Notes: a model not told the origin generated them from the sequence alone. Counted from the first letter of the stretch, positions 9,455 through 18,352 are shown. The stretch is DNA of 22,485 bases from Hemicentrotus pulcherrimus (GCA_003118195.1 BEXV01000746.1:6291-28775); one strand, 5' to 3'. Numbers and translations are program-made.

Positions 9455-9813
9455 TTAAAGGCATCGTTTAACAATGTTAAAACTGAGATGCACGGCCCTA
9501 CGTGTTAATTGTCTGTGATACGGTGTAATATTAAATCCATACAAAAAAAATCTCGATTCAGAATGATCTTTGAGTGACCGGTTTTACCATATTCGTTTCC
9601 CCCAATAGACTGTAGTGTTATGAAAACCGTTTGGCAAACAGTTTTCAAAATGTGTAATTCCAATCATAAATATCTTGATAATCACAAAGGCGAGTGGCTT
9701 GTAAAAGTCATGGGGTTCCTGACTGACCTGAAGGTTTTTAATTATCATTGCAGCATGAGGTAAATCCAGGATTTTGTTTCAGAATCTGAGACAAAGTTAC
9801 CGGATCCCTTTAA
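9455..9813 (+). repeat. TTAA-flanked MITE-like element, family T1, copy 2
   Basis: TTAA flanks a 351-bp element (9459-9809) starting AGGCATCG and ending GGATCCCT. It is collinear with copy 1 at 1033-1390, sharing for example CAATCATAAATATCTTGATA and the segment CATGGGGTTCCTGACTGACC. Confidence 0.8.
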
Positions 9814-10352
9814 GCTGTTGCCTGATTACAAGCCCTGTCACCGTTCTATTTTAGACTTGGCTTGGCTTGCACGGTTTTGGGTGACAAAGCCTTAACTCAT
9901 TGCACCCAAGCTTTGTAATAGCTTAATTTCCACAAATAATCAGGATTGTCAAGTCCCTTTCAAATTTTATGCCTACACAAAATAATGATCATGAAAAGAG
10001 AGAACAGAAACTTTCTAGACTACATGGAACCTTGACTATGAATGCTGAATTTTGCAATTTTGAATGTTCAAGAATTTGAGTCTTTGTTTAATTGGCAATT
10101 TAGGCAGAATACATTTTTATGATGTGTGCCTGTTTCTGCCTTTGTGAGCTGAAACAACTTTGTATATATAGCATTCAAACTCTTGGGCGGAATTTGCAAG
10201 CCACAAATAGAAAGCGATTGTTGATGTAAAAAATTCGAAGGACCATGCAGTACCATAATTTTTTTTTATTTGTGGAGGTTTGTTAGGGGAGCTATATATG
10301 CCAACCACAGCATGAAAGGTTTTAATCATGTCTGTTCAGAGCCAGAAGGGTG

Positions 10353-10655
10353 TTAAAGATAAAGGTGAGTTCTGCATGGTATATGCGATTGCATAATAAA
10401 TTTGGCCAAGTCTTGGTAAAGTAACAAACACTGTACACAGAAAGCTGTATACGGGACAACACAAATGGTGTCGGGGCTATAGTACTACCTTGATTTCCTT
10501 GTCTTTCTATGCTCATTACTCAGCCAGTACACATTTACTTCCAAAATTGTTTGGCACATGTCATTTATTTGTAATCTTGAACATTCAGTGTAAGTTTCGT
10601 TTGATTCTGTGAGATTAATTTTCTTTTTTTTAACAGAACTGGAGTTTATCTTTAA
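10353..10655. mobile_element. TTAA-duplicating non-autonomous transposon, with an empty-site counterpart
   Basis: The element at 10357-10651 (295 bp) is flanked by TTAA (10353-10356 and 10652-10655). Its termini AGATAAAGGTGAGTTCTG and, reversed, AGATAAACTCCAGTTCTG match at 14 of 18 positions. The second copy of the surrounding block has one TTAA (11138-11141) between the same flanks (CAGAAGGG and CTCTGTGTTAAATAG) and lacks the insert, which defines the element exactly. TTAA duplication suggests piggyBac-type mobilisation. No transposase is encoded. Confidence 0.85.
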
Positions 10656-10750
10656 CTCTGTGTTAAATAGTATATGAATTAACGTCCTTCTGGCTTGATC
10701 TGACCAGACAATATAAAAAATCACAAACCCTATATCATGAAATGACTTAC

Positions 10751-10899
10751 GTGTGCAGGTTTGTGTTCATATCTGTGAGTGATCTGCTGAGGTCCATCGC
10801 CCCGTCGTCCTCGATGCAGTTGTGACCCAGGTCCAGGACCTCCAAGGGAGTGTTCTTCATGAGGACACGCGACAGGTACTTGGCCCCGTCTCTTCTGAT
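10751..10899 (-). pseudogene. LRRC34: Incomplete second copy of an LRRC34 exon beside an N
   Basis: 149 bp match the exon at 11236-11391 with only three differences, at GAC/GAT, ACG/ACA and GCA/GCG codons, all synonymous. The donor GTAAGT is intact. The 5' end is cut at the N at 10900, so the acceptor and first codons are missing. Such a pattern fits an allelic copy misplaced in the assembly, not a working tandem exon. A recent genuine duplication is possible but less likely. Confidence 0.8.
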
Positions 10900-11235
10900 N
10901 CTGTTCTAGTATAAGAAAGAGCCTGCCTTTGTGAGCTGAAACACGTGGTATAAGGCATTCAAACTCTTGAACGGAATTTGCAAGCCACAAATAGAAAGCG
11001 ATTGTTAATGTAAAAAATTCAAAGGACCACCGGCCAGAACCATAATTTTTTTTTATTTGTGGAGGTTTGTTAGAGGAGCTATATGCCAACCATAGCATGA
11101 AAGCTTTGAATTATGTCTCTTCGGAGCCAGAAGGGCGTTAACTCTGTGTTAAATAGTATTATATGAATTAACGCCCTCCTTGCTCTGACCAGACAATATG
11201 AAAAACCACAACCCCTATATCATGAAATGACTTAC

Positions 11236-11391
11236 GTGTGCAGGTTTGTGTTCATGTCCGTGAGTGATCTGCTGAGGTCCATTGCCCCGTCGTCCTCGAT
11301 GCAGTTGTGACCCAGGTCCAGGACCTCCAAGGGAGTGTTCTTCATGAGGACACGCGACAGGTACTTGGCCCCGTCTCTTCTGATCTTGTTA
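11236..11391 (-). CDS. LRRC34: LRRC34 leucine-rich-repeat exon
   Basis: This 156-nt exon has acceptor CATGCAG and donor GTAAGT in minus orientation. It begins with one base completing a Cys codon, then reads NKIRRDGAKYLSRVLMKNTP followed by LEVLDLGHNCIEDDGAMDLS and RSLTDMNTNLHT. Two ribonuclease-inhibitor-type repeats are visible (LxxLDLxxNxI...GA pattern). Human LRRC34 has the equivalent CNKITHDGMVYLADVLKSNT and LEVIDLSFNRIENAGA. It leaves in phase 2, agreeing with 9111-9237. An almost identical incomplete copy lies at 10751-10899. Confidence 0.95.
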
Positions 11392-12360
11392 CTGCATGGT
11401 TTTAAAATGATTCAATACATTACATAGATGAGTTCAACGAAAGAGGCAACAGTTAAAGACACATAGAAGCAGGCTCTCATGGGGAATTTGACTAAATCAG
11501 GTGTTACCTAATAACGGGTGTTGTCAATAACCAGGATTAGCCTTCAGGTTTGATCAACAGGTCTCTGCATTTTCCACCCATCCCCCATTATCTTACATTT
11601 ACCTCACCCAAAGGCTCTCTTGGGTTAAGATGGAACCATTAAAGAGTAACGTATGAATTTTGTTCTTTGACAATTAAAGCTCAGATGGTAATTGCTCCTC
11701 GGTCAATTTCCCAAACTAACCAGATTCCTACCTTCAACACTGGACCCTAACCCTAAACCTAACAGGAAATCTAATACAGAGAAAAAATGTCTTTGATGAG
11801 AGAAAAAAAATAGCCTGTAGCAAATGATCCCAAATTTATCTTCTGGGGAACAGACAAAATAAAATGCCTAGTGAAATAAGGATTTTTTTCATGAGGGCTG
11901 AGGGGGGGGGCACCCGTAACTTCCTATCCACTAAAAATGTGTCGGAGATTACGCATAAAAAAAACATCTGTTTGGCCAATTTTACTACTTGCCCAAACAG
12001 AAGTGGGATGAAGATTCGTAGAATGACCAGTGTCTTCAAAGGTCACTTGAATTATTACCCCTGGAAGAAACATGCCTTGTAGCTCCATGTGTGTGTGTAT
12101 TGTATAATTAGGTTTTTACAGATGTGTATCAATCAGATATGATTATTTACATATGTGGACCGACCTTTAACGTCACCATCCGAAAGACGTGACTCAGTTT
12201 CGAACCAGCGACCCAGGCTGAATCGGTTTGTAACTGCCATTGTTAGCTGGAATACAGGCACACGCCACAACGTACTCTTTATAAAGTGTAGCCATTTTCA
12301 ACTCTTTTCCTTAATTAGCCGGCCTTAATTTTTAGACAAGTTCAAAATATCTTGACTCAC
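11392..12360 (-). other. LRRC34 intron
   Basis: It contains the SINE-like element at 12155-12265 and a short telomere-like stretch (CCCTAACCCTAAACC near 11747). Nothing else is recognisable; the two antiparallel ORFs at about 11836-12082 appear to be random. Confidence 0.65.
12155..12265 (-). repeat. SINE-like element with 7SL-like head
   Basis: On the minus strand it reads GTGGCGTGTGCCTGTATTCC followed by AGCTA, close to the 5' domain of 7SL RNA (GTGGCGCGTGCCTGTAGTCC, CAGCTA). Next comes GGTCGCTGGTTCGAAACTG, which contains a good Pol III B-box. It ends GGATGGTGACGTTAAAGGTC and GGTCC, a tail like that of marine SINEs. The 7SL relationship is inferred from about 25 bp and could be convergence from a tRNA-type A-box. 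Confidence 0.5.
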
Positions 12361-12611
12361 CATGCGAGATCCAGGTACTTGAGACCGATGTTCTCCACCA
12401 GCATCTCTGACAGCCTCTCCGCACCCGTGTCCTTGATATCGCACTTCTGGAGATGGAGCTCGGTGAGGGTGCTGTTCACCTTCAACATCTTGGCGAAGTG
12501 GATGGTCGTCTCCTCCTGCTGGCTGAACAACAGAGGGCGGTTCATGCACAGCGACTTGAGCGTGCTGTTGTAGTTGAGCACCGTGGTGAAGGCAATCATG
12601 CTCTGAGTGTC
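12361..12611 (-). CDS. LRRC34: LRRC34 large leucine-rich-repeat exon
   Basis: This 251-nt exon, from acceptor CATAACCAG to donor GTGAGT, enters in phase 0 and leaves in phase 2. The peptide is DTQSMIAFTTVLNYNSTLKS, then LCMNRPLLFSQQEETTIHFA, then KMLKVNSTLTELHLQKCDIK, ending KYLDLAC across the junction. The block NRPLLFSQQEETT is almost identical to human LRRC34 (DRPLLFSQQEETT), the strongest evidence for the gene name. The interrupted repeat around RPLLFSQQEETT is a family hallmark within an otherwise regular repeat array. Confidence 0.96.
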
Positions 12612-12654
12612 CTGGTTATGTAATGAAAGGGATTCAAGTGAGGATATATATATT

Positions 12655-13235
12655 TCTATGCCACATACTAAGAATCTTGCTCTACGATTGGTCAAAAGTA
12701 AATCATGTGATGAAAGATAGTTCGCCCATTATTGATGGGAGAAACAAAAAGTTTGTTACACTGGGAAGATAATACTACTACATGTATATACACAGTGCAA
12801 CACACTTTCACAGAAGATAGAGGTACTATCTACACAGGGCAACGCACTTTCACTGAAGATTATCCAAAAACGCATAAAAAAACTGGCGTAATTAAGTGCG
12901 CATTACCAATGGGCGCAATTAAAGTAAACACATGCGCACACGGTACCATCAAGGGGGTTGGGTTAAACTTTCAACTTTTTTGGTGAGAATTTGGGCCTAG
13001 GTGTCTTTTATGTAGATGCATACATGTCCTTTTCTTTTTGTAGTTAAATAGTTATAGATGTGGAATATAAAGCAAATAATCACCTTTTGGTTTCAGGCGA
13101 TGTCAAACTATCACTTCCTCGTCGATCAGAATGGATCAGAATCAGAAAGATAGCTACATCCAGATCGCCTCGGAAGTGATAGTGTTTGTCCCATCACCTT
13201 CACCAACGGTAGTTATTTGCTTATTATATATTAGT
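12655..13235 (+). repeat. Composite interspersed repeat, copy 1
   Basis: It shares CATACTAAGAATCTTGC and the following GATTGGT with 17870-17901, and near its other end GTGGAATATAAAGCAAATAA and TTATTTGCTTATTA with 18133-18258. Near 13098-13185 an inverted pair (AAACTATCACTTCC and GGAAGTGATAGTGTTT) makes a hairpin like the perfect one at 18184-18222. The limits are approximate. Confidence 0.5.
12789..12860 (+). repeat. Two-unit tandem repeat, period 42
   Basis: TACACAGTGCAACACACTTT at 12789 recurs as TACACAGGGCAACGCACTTT at 12831, continuing CACAGAAGAT and CACTGAAGAT. Three mismatches over 30 bp. Confidence 0.75.
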
Positions 13236-13651
13236 GGTTGCACAGTTCATCCTTTGCCACACATGCAATTCTGCACAAAACAATAGACACTGCAATTCAC
13301 GCGGTAGGATAGCTTAGGGCAACATGGCTTATGGCTTTGCAAAATAGTATACCCACTTCCGGTCTTAATTAGTTCCATAACAGCCAAACTATATACCAGT
13401 ATGGATTATTATCGCACTGCATGGTTTAACTGGTTAAACAGTTAAATAATATTGAAGCCTTTGGTATATACCGGTATATATATATCCGATGACATATATA
13501 TATACATACAATGTGACACAGGGAGGTTTATTTGTGTGGCATATTACAAGTTACCCAGATGGATACTATTGGTGTAATGAGCAAATAAATCATTTTCCAC
13601 ATCCTCCAACAAAGTTATCTTGGGCTTAATAGAAATCAACAAGTCAAAAGT

Positions 13652-13806
13652 CCTGGTGCCTGTTTCATAAAACTTGTTATCGATAACATATTCAAAAATT
13701 CTATGTCAAATTTGCTCTCTGCCAATCAAATGCCACGATTTCAGTAGCTGATAACAGTTATTAAAACCTGTTTATCGATAACAAGTTTTATGAAACAGGG
13801 TCCAGG
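13652..13806. repeat. MITE-like element with TTTCATAAAACTTG ends, adjoining an exon
   Basis: The left end CCTGTTTCATAAAACTTGTT continues ATCGATAACA; the right end is its reverse complement with a single mismatch over 30 bp. Weaker outer pairing (CCTGGTG and, reversed, CCTGGAC) extends it to about 155 bp. It is related to 541-685. The right edge is 7 bp from the LRRC34 exon that starts at 13814, so the element reaches the intronic side of the splice donor. Confidence 0.8.
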
Positions 13807-13813
13807 TCCTTAC

Positions 13814-13942
13814 CTGATCTGTATCTCCGAGATCCAGTGATTGTAAAGCTGTGTTGACCTGCAAGACACCAGCGAGTGCCATGCCTCCTTTATTCCCTAT
13901 CTTGTTCCCATTTAGCTTCAACTCTTGGAGTGTCTCGTTGAG
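13814..13942 (-). CDS. LRRC34: LRRC34 leucine-rich-repeat exon
   Basis: This 129-nt exon lies between acceptor TGATCTAG and donor GTAAGG, in phase 0 at both ends. The peptide is LNETLQELKLNGNKIGNKGG followed by MALAGVLQVNTALQSLDLGD and TDQ. It contains one whole ribonuclease-inhibitor-type repeat and the start of another (LQELKLNGNKIGNKG, LQSLDLGDTD). The NGNKIGNKGGM block agrees with what I recall of vertebrate LRRC34. Adjacent exons join in phase on both sides. Confidence 0.93.
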
Positions 13943-14285
13943 CTAGATCAGTAAAGAGAAAATATAGTGCAGATGAAGAACAATAAATATGAAAACATGG
14001 GAATTTACCAAACTTTTAATATATTTAATCAAAAAGGAAATTCGGAATAGGACTTGTATTATTTGTCATTTCCATCAGATAATGTTTGACCGACTTCTCA
14101 TTGCATCGGCTACAATATACCACATTTGTCAACGTTTATAGTTCAATTATTTCAATCAATTAAGTGGGTAACAAGTTGTAATTGGTTCCATCAATGGAAA
14201 TAAAAGCCCTTCTATACAAACTTGCCTTCTCTGCAGGAAATAATCAAACGATCCGTAACTTTATTAGACATGATGTATTTTTGTC

Positions 14286-14429
14286 ACTTCTATATAATTG
14301 GGCCTTTGGGGATTAAAAACTTTTAAGTTGGAACTTCTACAGATTAATGTTTCTTTGATGTATCTTTGTAACTTCCACATAATTGGGCCTTTGGGGAGTA
14401 AAAAATTGAAGTGGATACTTCTACAGATT
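14286..14429 (+). repeat. Two-unit direct repeat, period about 84
   Basis: AATTGGGCCTTTGGGGATTA, followed downstream by ACTTCTACAGATT, recurs as AATTGGGCCTTTGGGGAGTA with ACTTCTACAGATT about 84 bp later. It lies in an LRRC34 intron and accounts for the + strand ORF there. Confidence 0.8.
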
Positions 14430-14545
14430 GAGGCAGGGACTGTAGACTTTAATTATTATCACATTTTGCAGAGAAAACAGCTTGCAAGCTAGCTAATATA
14501 GAACAGTTAATCATTTCAGGATTTAAGATTTGTATAATACCCTAC

Positions 14546-14629
14546 CTGAAGACCATTAGCAATGATAGCACCGCCCTCAGGGCCCAAATCATTACACATC
14601 AGACTAAGTCTCCTCAAAGCACATGTTTC
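14546..14629 (-). CDS. LRRC34: LRRC34 leucine-rich-repeat exon (28 codons)
   Basis: This 84-nt exon, acceptor CCTACAG and donor GTAGGG, is in phase 0 at both ends. It encodes exactly 28 residues, ETCALRRLSLMCNDLGPEGG followed by AIIANGLQ. That is the length of one ribonuclease-inhibitor-type repeat, with the LxxLxLxxNxLGPEG signature also found in human LRRC34 (NDIGPEG). One exon per repeat is usual for this fold. Confidence 0.93.
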
Positions 14630-14774
14630 CTGTAGGTCAAGCAAGGGTCAGTGATGAAAACGCAGAAAGTGAATGTGATTTAATGGTAAAAACAAATCAT
14701 TATGGAAGACTGGTAGAGGGAAATTGTTGGAAAGGAACATGATATACCGTACGTAGGCATATGCTGAAATTACA

Positions 14775-14970
14775 GCCTGTCTACATGCACTATAGTTTGT
14801 CCAGGAGGGATTAGCGCTCCCTGCGTGGTCACTGACAGATAGCTATCTCATCAAATCAGCTCTCAATTAACATAAGAAAAGGGGATCATGGGGGACCAAC
14901 GGGTACCGCTTAGGCAATGTTTGCTATATAGAGGGCGCAAATAGCTACAAGTAGTGCAGTCCCGCTTTAA
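14775..14970 (-). repeat. TTAA-type TIR element, family T2, copy 2
   Basis: In reverse it is collinear with 3615-3810, sharing TATGTTAATTGAGAGCTGA and GATGAGATAGC and the CTAATCCCTCCT segment. TTAA is seen at 14967-14970; the other edge has decayed. It lies in an LRRC34 intron. Confidence 0.65.
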
Positions 14971-15164
14971 GGTACAAGATACTTCAGTACATCAGCAGTA
15001 TGTAAGCAACAAATAAAGGCATCCCTGGAACTGGTGGGACAGCCCGTGTCCAGGAATCGAGAGAGGCACACACCAGTCCTACTAAACATAGGTGATTAGA
15101 ATGTAAATTAACAAGGCCAATGTTTAGGGCTAAGGTTAGGTCCTATCATCTTCTCTTCATGTTG

Positions 15165-15300
15165 TCTAGAGGATCGAGGTAAGATAGCTCAGTTGGTAGA
15201 GCAGGGGTCTCGTAATCCAAGGCGATGCGCTAGTGCCCTTTGGTAAGGCATCTTCATTACCATGTCTCTCTATAGGACGAAAGGCCGACGGTCCTCTAGA
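15165..15300 (+). repeat. tRNA-Thr-like SINE bounded by TCTAGAGGA inverted ends
   Basis: The head ATAGCTCAGTTGGTAGAGCA with GGTCTCGTAATCC resembles the 5' half of a tRNA-Thr (CGT) through the anticodon arm. The B-box half is missing, and a SINE-type body (GTGCCCTTTGGTAAGGCATC) and a GACGAAAGGCCGACGGTCC tail follow. The ends TCTAGAGGATCG and, reversed, TCTAGAGGACCG form a 12-bp inverted pair. It is not a functional tRNA gene. Confidence 0.6.
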
Positions 15301-15476
15301 TGATTAACAGGCATTTATGCTTTCTTAGTAGTCAGGTAAAATACCCACCACCATTGACTACAAATCATTCAATCCCTTTCCTTTTTTTTCCCCTCTTTAT
15401 TTATCAATTTGTTTTTATATTACCAAAAACCCCAGGGCAGCTAGGGTATATATGGCTATAGCTCCCTCCAACTTAC

Positions 15477-15666
15477 CTTAAGTAGTTCTGCAATGTGTAC
15501 AGCACCCTTGTCTGTTATCTGATTATACCTCATGTCCAACCCAGTGACGTAGGTGTTGTTCGCAAGGACCTTCAGGAGAACGTATGCATCCTCATCCTGG
15601 AGCATCTTATCTGTCAGGAGATGGTTGTTCCCCGGCATCTCCATATCCATGAAGTCTTTGGGGTCA
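15477..15666 (-). CDS. LRRC34: LRRC34 first recognised leucine-rich-repeat exon
   Basis: This 190-nt exon, acceptor CTATAG and donor GTAAGT, starts with one base of a split codon, so it is internal and not the start of the gene. The peptide is DPKDFMDMEMPGNNHLLTDK, then MLQDEDAYVLLKVLANNTYV, then TGLDMRYNQITDKGAVHIAE and LLK. The GNN-LLTD...DEDAYVLL region and the first repeat (VTGLDMRYNQITDKGA) correspond to the N-terminal part of the vertebrate repeat array (human LDLRYN...TD-GA). An internal Met at 15650-15648 could look like a start, but the open frame and acceptor extend beyond it. Confidence 0.92.
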
Positions 15667-17346
15667 CTATAGATAGGTCATAGGTTAAAGGTCAATAGCA
15701 TTTTATAATTGTAACACCTATCAGAGATTTGATGGACTGAGACAGCTAGAAAACATAACAGGCAACCAGAGTACATGCATTCACCCAAACAAATTAATTT
15801 GCTGTTTTGATAATTGACATACAGAAGGCTATACTTCTCTTTCATAAAGTTCACTCAATTTTAATAGCCGTACATTTCTAAGTTGCTTTATCCTAATTAA
15901 TGATCTTTGTTTGCACACTGGTTTACGTCGTAACTAGTTGTATAAACCTCATCTACATTCATCAGTGGTGGGAGAGGTTAAGATTTACCATTGTTCTCTC
16001 TTTCTAAGATAATTAATGTCATGATTATTTTTTGTGAAATCACACTGAATCGGAGGGAAATTTAGGAGATGACTGCAAGCGATTTAGGATTTTTGTGTGT
16101 ATATTCCTTGGGTTTGATTTGGGTCCCATTTACAAAACTTGTCATCAGTGACAAATGACAGTTTTTGTTATAAGCTAGTGAAATCCTTGCTTCTGATTGC
16201 TTATCAGCATGGTTATTCAAGAAAACAAAACATGTTTTATTTGAACTATGTAAGGATGCTACAATGTAATTTCAATTGATTGTGTATGATGGTTTGATTT
16301 GTTCAAAAACATATTAATAAATTCATTTGAAAAAAAAAACAAAAAAACATGGTTATATATTTGCAGATTTGCCACTGATTTTTGTCATTTGTAATTGAAA
16401 AAAGGCTTTGAGCGGAAATCCCTGCATCTTACGATTTGGATGAACAAAGGGAAATTGAATCATTGTAAACTAAATTGTACTGTCAACTTTGAAATGATCT
16501 TAATTCTACTTCCAGCCTTCTACTTACACCCTGTAGGTACTTTCAAACTACTCATACATTATGATGTGCATGCATGCTTTATACAAGGAGCCTGAAAAAT
16601 TGCATGTTTTGTGGATGCTGGGCAAGAGCAACGGTGAAGAAAGCTGGAAATGATTTCCAAGTGAATTTTTGTTGTCATTGTAAAATAAAAAGCAGTGATA
16701 CAATTAATCTACTCAAAACTCGGAAATATTCCTAAAATGACACGAGATGGTGGGTGCAATATGGTGGGGTGGATGTGCTTCAAAGTACAATTAATACGTC
16801 TCATATATATCATGGATATTTAATGCATGAAGGAAACTACAAATGTATTTTCAAACAAACATGATGTTAAATTTCTCTGAATAATGTGTACCTTTATGAA
16901 TATATATCTGAAAGTGTTAATAGTACTGTTTTTTCATAAATGATATATCAAATTTGGAATAAATAACTTCTTATACAGTATGAATTATGATACAAAAATA
17001 AGGAAGCGCACAATGCTAATAAGATGTGCTATGATCATCTACTCTATCCTACATATATATGTATGTACACCAGTCTAAATACATTATTAGATATTGACTA
17101 ACTGATATTTAGTAATCTACATTGTAAAGTGCTCACAATGCAGGCTACATCAATGAGGTATGAAACATGTATGATATGCAGCATAAAAACACATCACACA
17201 CAAAAATAGGAAAACAATATACAGTTTTTAAATTCATAAAAGATATAGAGGAATAAAGTTTTCATTTCTTTATAATATGCACTCTTGAAAAAAACCTGAG
17301 TATCTATACTTTCACAGCAAAACATCAGCAAAACAGAATCACTTAC
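15667..17346 (-). other. Long 5' intron of LRRC34, AT-rich
   Basis: It contains a weak inverted pair of the TTTCAT/AAACTTG-type family (16125-16170 and 16360-16400, sharing CAGTGACAAATGACA-like arms) and simple A-rich runs. I see no exon; the + strand ORF at 16395-16595 looks random. Confidence 0.6.
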
Positions 17347-17364
17347 TTTTCAGAAAGCTCCCAC
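17347..17364 (-). CDS. LRRC34: Possible 18-nt LRRC34 microexon
   Basis: In minus orientation an AG acceptor (weak, CGAAG) precedes GTGGGAGCTTTCTGAAAA, then a perfect GTAAGT donor. The length is a multiple of three and the phase fits the exon at 15477-15666, giving W-E-L-S-E-N. In this frame a stop (TAA) lies just upstream, so the AG used here is the only one that keeps the frame open. Transcript data would be needed to confirm. Confidence 0.4.
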
Positions 17365-17522
17365 CTTCGTTACCAGAAAGATCATGCACAATTTGAAATA
17401 CAAGCAAGCAAAGGTTAAAAGCAAAGCAATCAAATTTATAGAATTAGCTGGCATAATTAAAAGCACAAAAAAAGCAAGCAGCATTTAAAGAGTCAGTGAC
17501 TTAATTCATTGATTTAGAAATC

Positions 17523-17743
17523 AACCACCCAAAGTTTGAAATATTTACAGACAAATTACAGATTTGATAAGCGTTAAAGTACCGGGTATTATAAGTTATA
17601 AAGTCAAAAGAAACCCTTTATGAATAACTTAGACATTACATAACGACCCAAAGTTCGAAATATTAGATATGATAAGCGTTAAAGTATTATAAGTTATAAA
17701 GTATGCAAAAGAAACATTTATGAATAACTATAAGACATAATAC
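17523..17743 (+). repeat. Tandem repeat of about 110 bp, two units
   Basis: CCCAAAGTTYGAAATATT, GATAAGCGTTAAAGTA, TATAAGTTATAAAGT and TTTATGAATAACT recur in the same order in two adjacent units. Further copies lie at 18916-19045 and 19621-19710. Confidence 0.75.
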
Positions 17744-17865
17744 AAGGGAACGCTCTCGGCGGTCTTGCCTGCATTACGCACTTCAATATGATGAAAAAAT
17801 TGAGGTTGGAACATTATTCATATGCAGGGTGGCCCATATAGGCCCCATAAAATGAAATCCTCTTA

Positions 17866-18258
17866 TGTGCCGCATACTAAGAATCTTGCAATCTGATTGG
17901 TTTAAACGAGGTCACATGACTATCTTCCTGCAATAGGACTAATTTTTTGCTGCTACTCCACTAGCCCATTAAGCATAGCAAAGTAGGTTATGCAGAATGT
18001 CAATGTCAATGTCAATTTCAAATGAGCGCGCATTGACTTTATGTTTTGTAAAATCTAGCTGAAGCTAAACTGTCTGCAGAACGAATCAGTTCTTTTAATT
18101 ATGTAAAATTCACTTTAAATAGTATTGCCGACGTGGGATATAAAACAAATATTAACCTCCTTTACTTGGGCAAGCAATATGGATACAAACTATCATCGCC
18201 GGCTTGGCGATGATAGTTTGTACCATTACCCTGGTAGTCAATTAATATTTGCTTATTA
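17866..18258 (+). repeat. Composite interspersed repeat, copy 2
   Basis: It matches 12655-13235 at both ends (CATACTAAGAATCTTGC and GTGGGATATAAAACAAATA) and contains the perfect hairpin at 18184-18222. It is absent from the collinear block 18916-20497. Confidence 0.5.
18184..18222. repeat. Perfect 17-bp-arm hairpin
   Basis: TACAAACTATCATCGCC and its exact reverse complement GGCGATGATAGTTTGTA flank a 5-base loop (GGCTT). It lies in the middle of the composite repeat, as a cleaner version of the hairpin near 13098-13185. Confidence 0.9.
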
Positions 18259-18352
18259 CAACCTGCCAAATAAGACCACTATTTGTCTTTCTCTGCAAAT
18301 TTCACTGATTTATGGCTTTCGTATAATTCAAAGTAACAGGACTATATATTAA

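Larger units (their letters stand above)
9238..10750 (-). other. LRRC34 intron with two mobile elements
   Basis: It contains a T1 element (9455-9813), a TTAA-type element (10353-10655) and the upper part of a duplicated block that continues to 10899. No exon is needed or seen here, because the exon at 11236-11391 joins directly in phase to 9111-9237. Confidence 0.7.
12612..13813 (-). other. LRRC34 intron filled with repeats
   Basis: It carries a composite repeat (about 12655-13235) also found at 17866-18258, a 42-bp-period tandem repeat (12789-12860), AT microsatellite sequence (13478-13505) and a TIR element (13652-13806) that ends 7 bp before the next exon boundary. The + strand ORF at 12732-12986 spans the tandem repeat and is not considered a gene. 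Confidence 0.65.

Noticed and set aside
10751..11391. A genuine tandem duplication of an LRRC34 repeat exon used as an extra or alternative exon
   Set aside because: The first copy lacks its acceptor, ends at an N, and differs only synonymously; the single-copy splice 12361-11391-11236-9237 gives a protein collinear with vertebrate LRRC34.
11745..11763. Interstitial telomere repeat (CCCTAACCCTAAACC)
   Set aside because: Fewer than three units, and short TTAGGG-like runs are common in marine SINE tails and introns.
12732..12986. A coding gene with a 14-residue repeated peptide
   Set aside because: It follows from a 42-bp tandem DNA repeat inside an interspersed repeat; there is no start context, splice site or family resemblance.
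15181..15240. A tRNA-Thr gene
   Set aside because: Only the 5' half resembles a tRNA; there is no B-box or closing acceptor stem, and a SINE body follows.
15456..15650. LRRC34 start codon at the Met encoded at 15650-15648
   Set aside because: The frame stays open to a good acceptor at 15667-15668, and the exon starts mid-codon, so it is internal.
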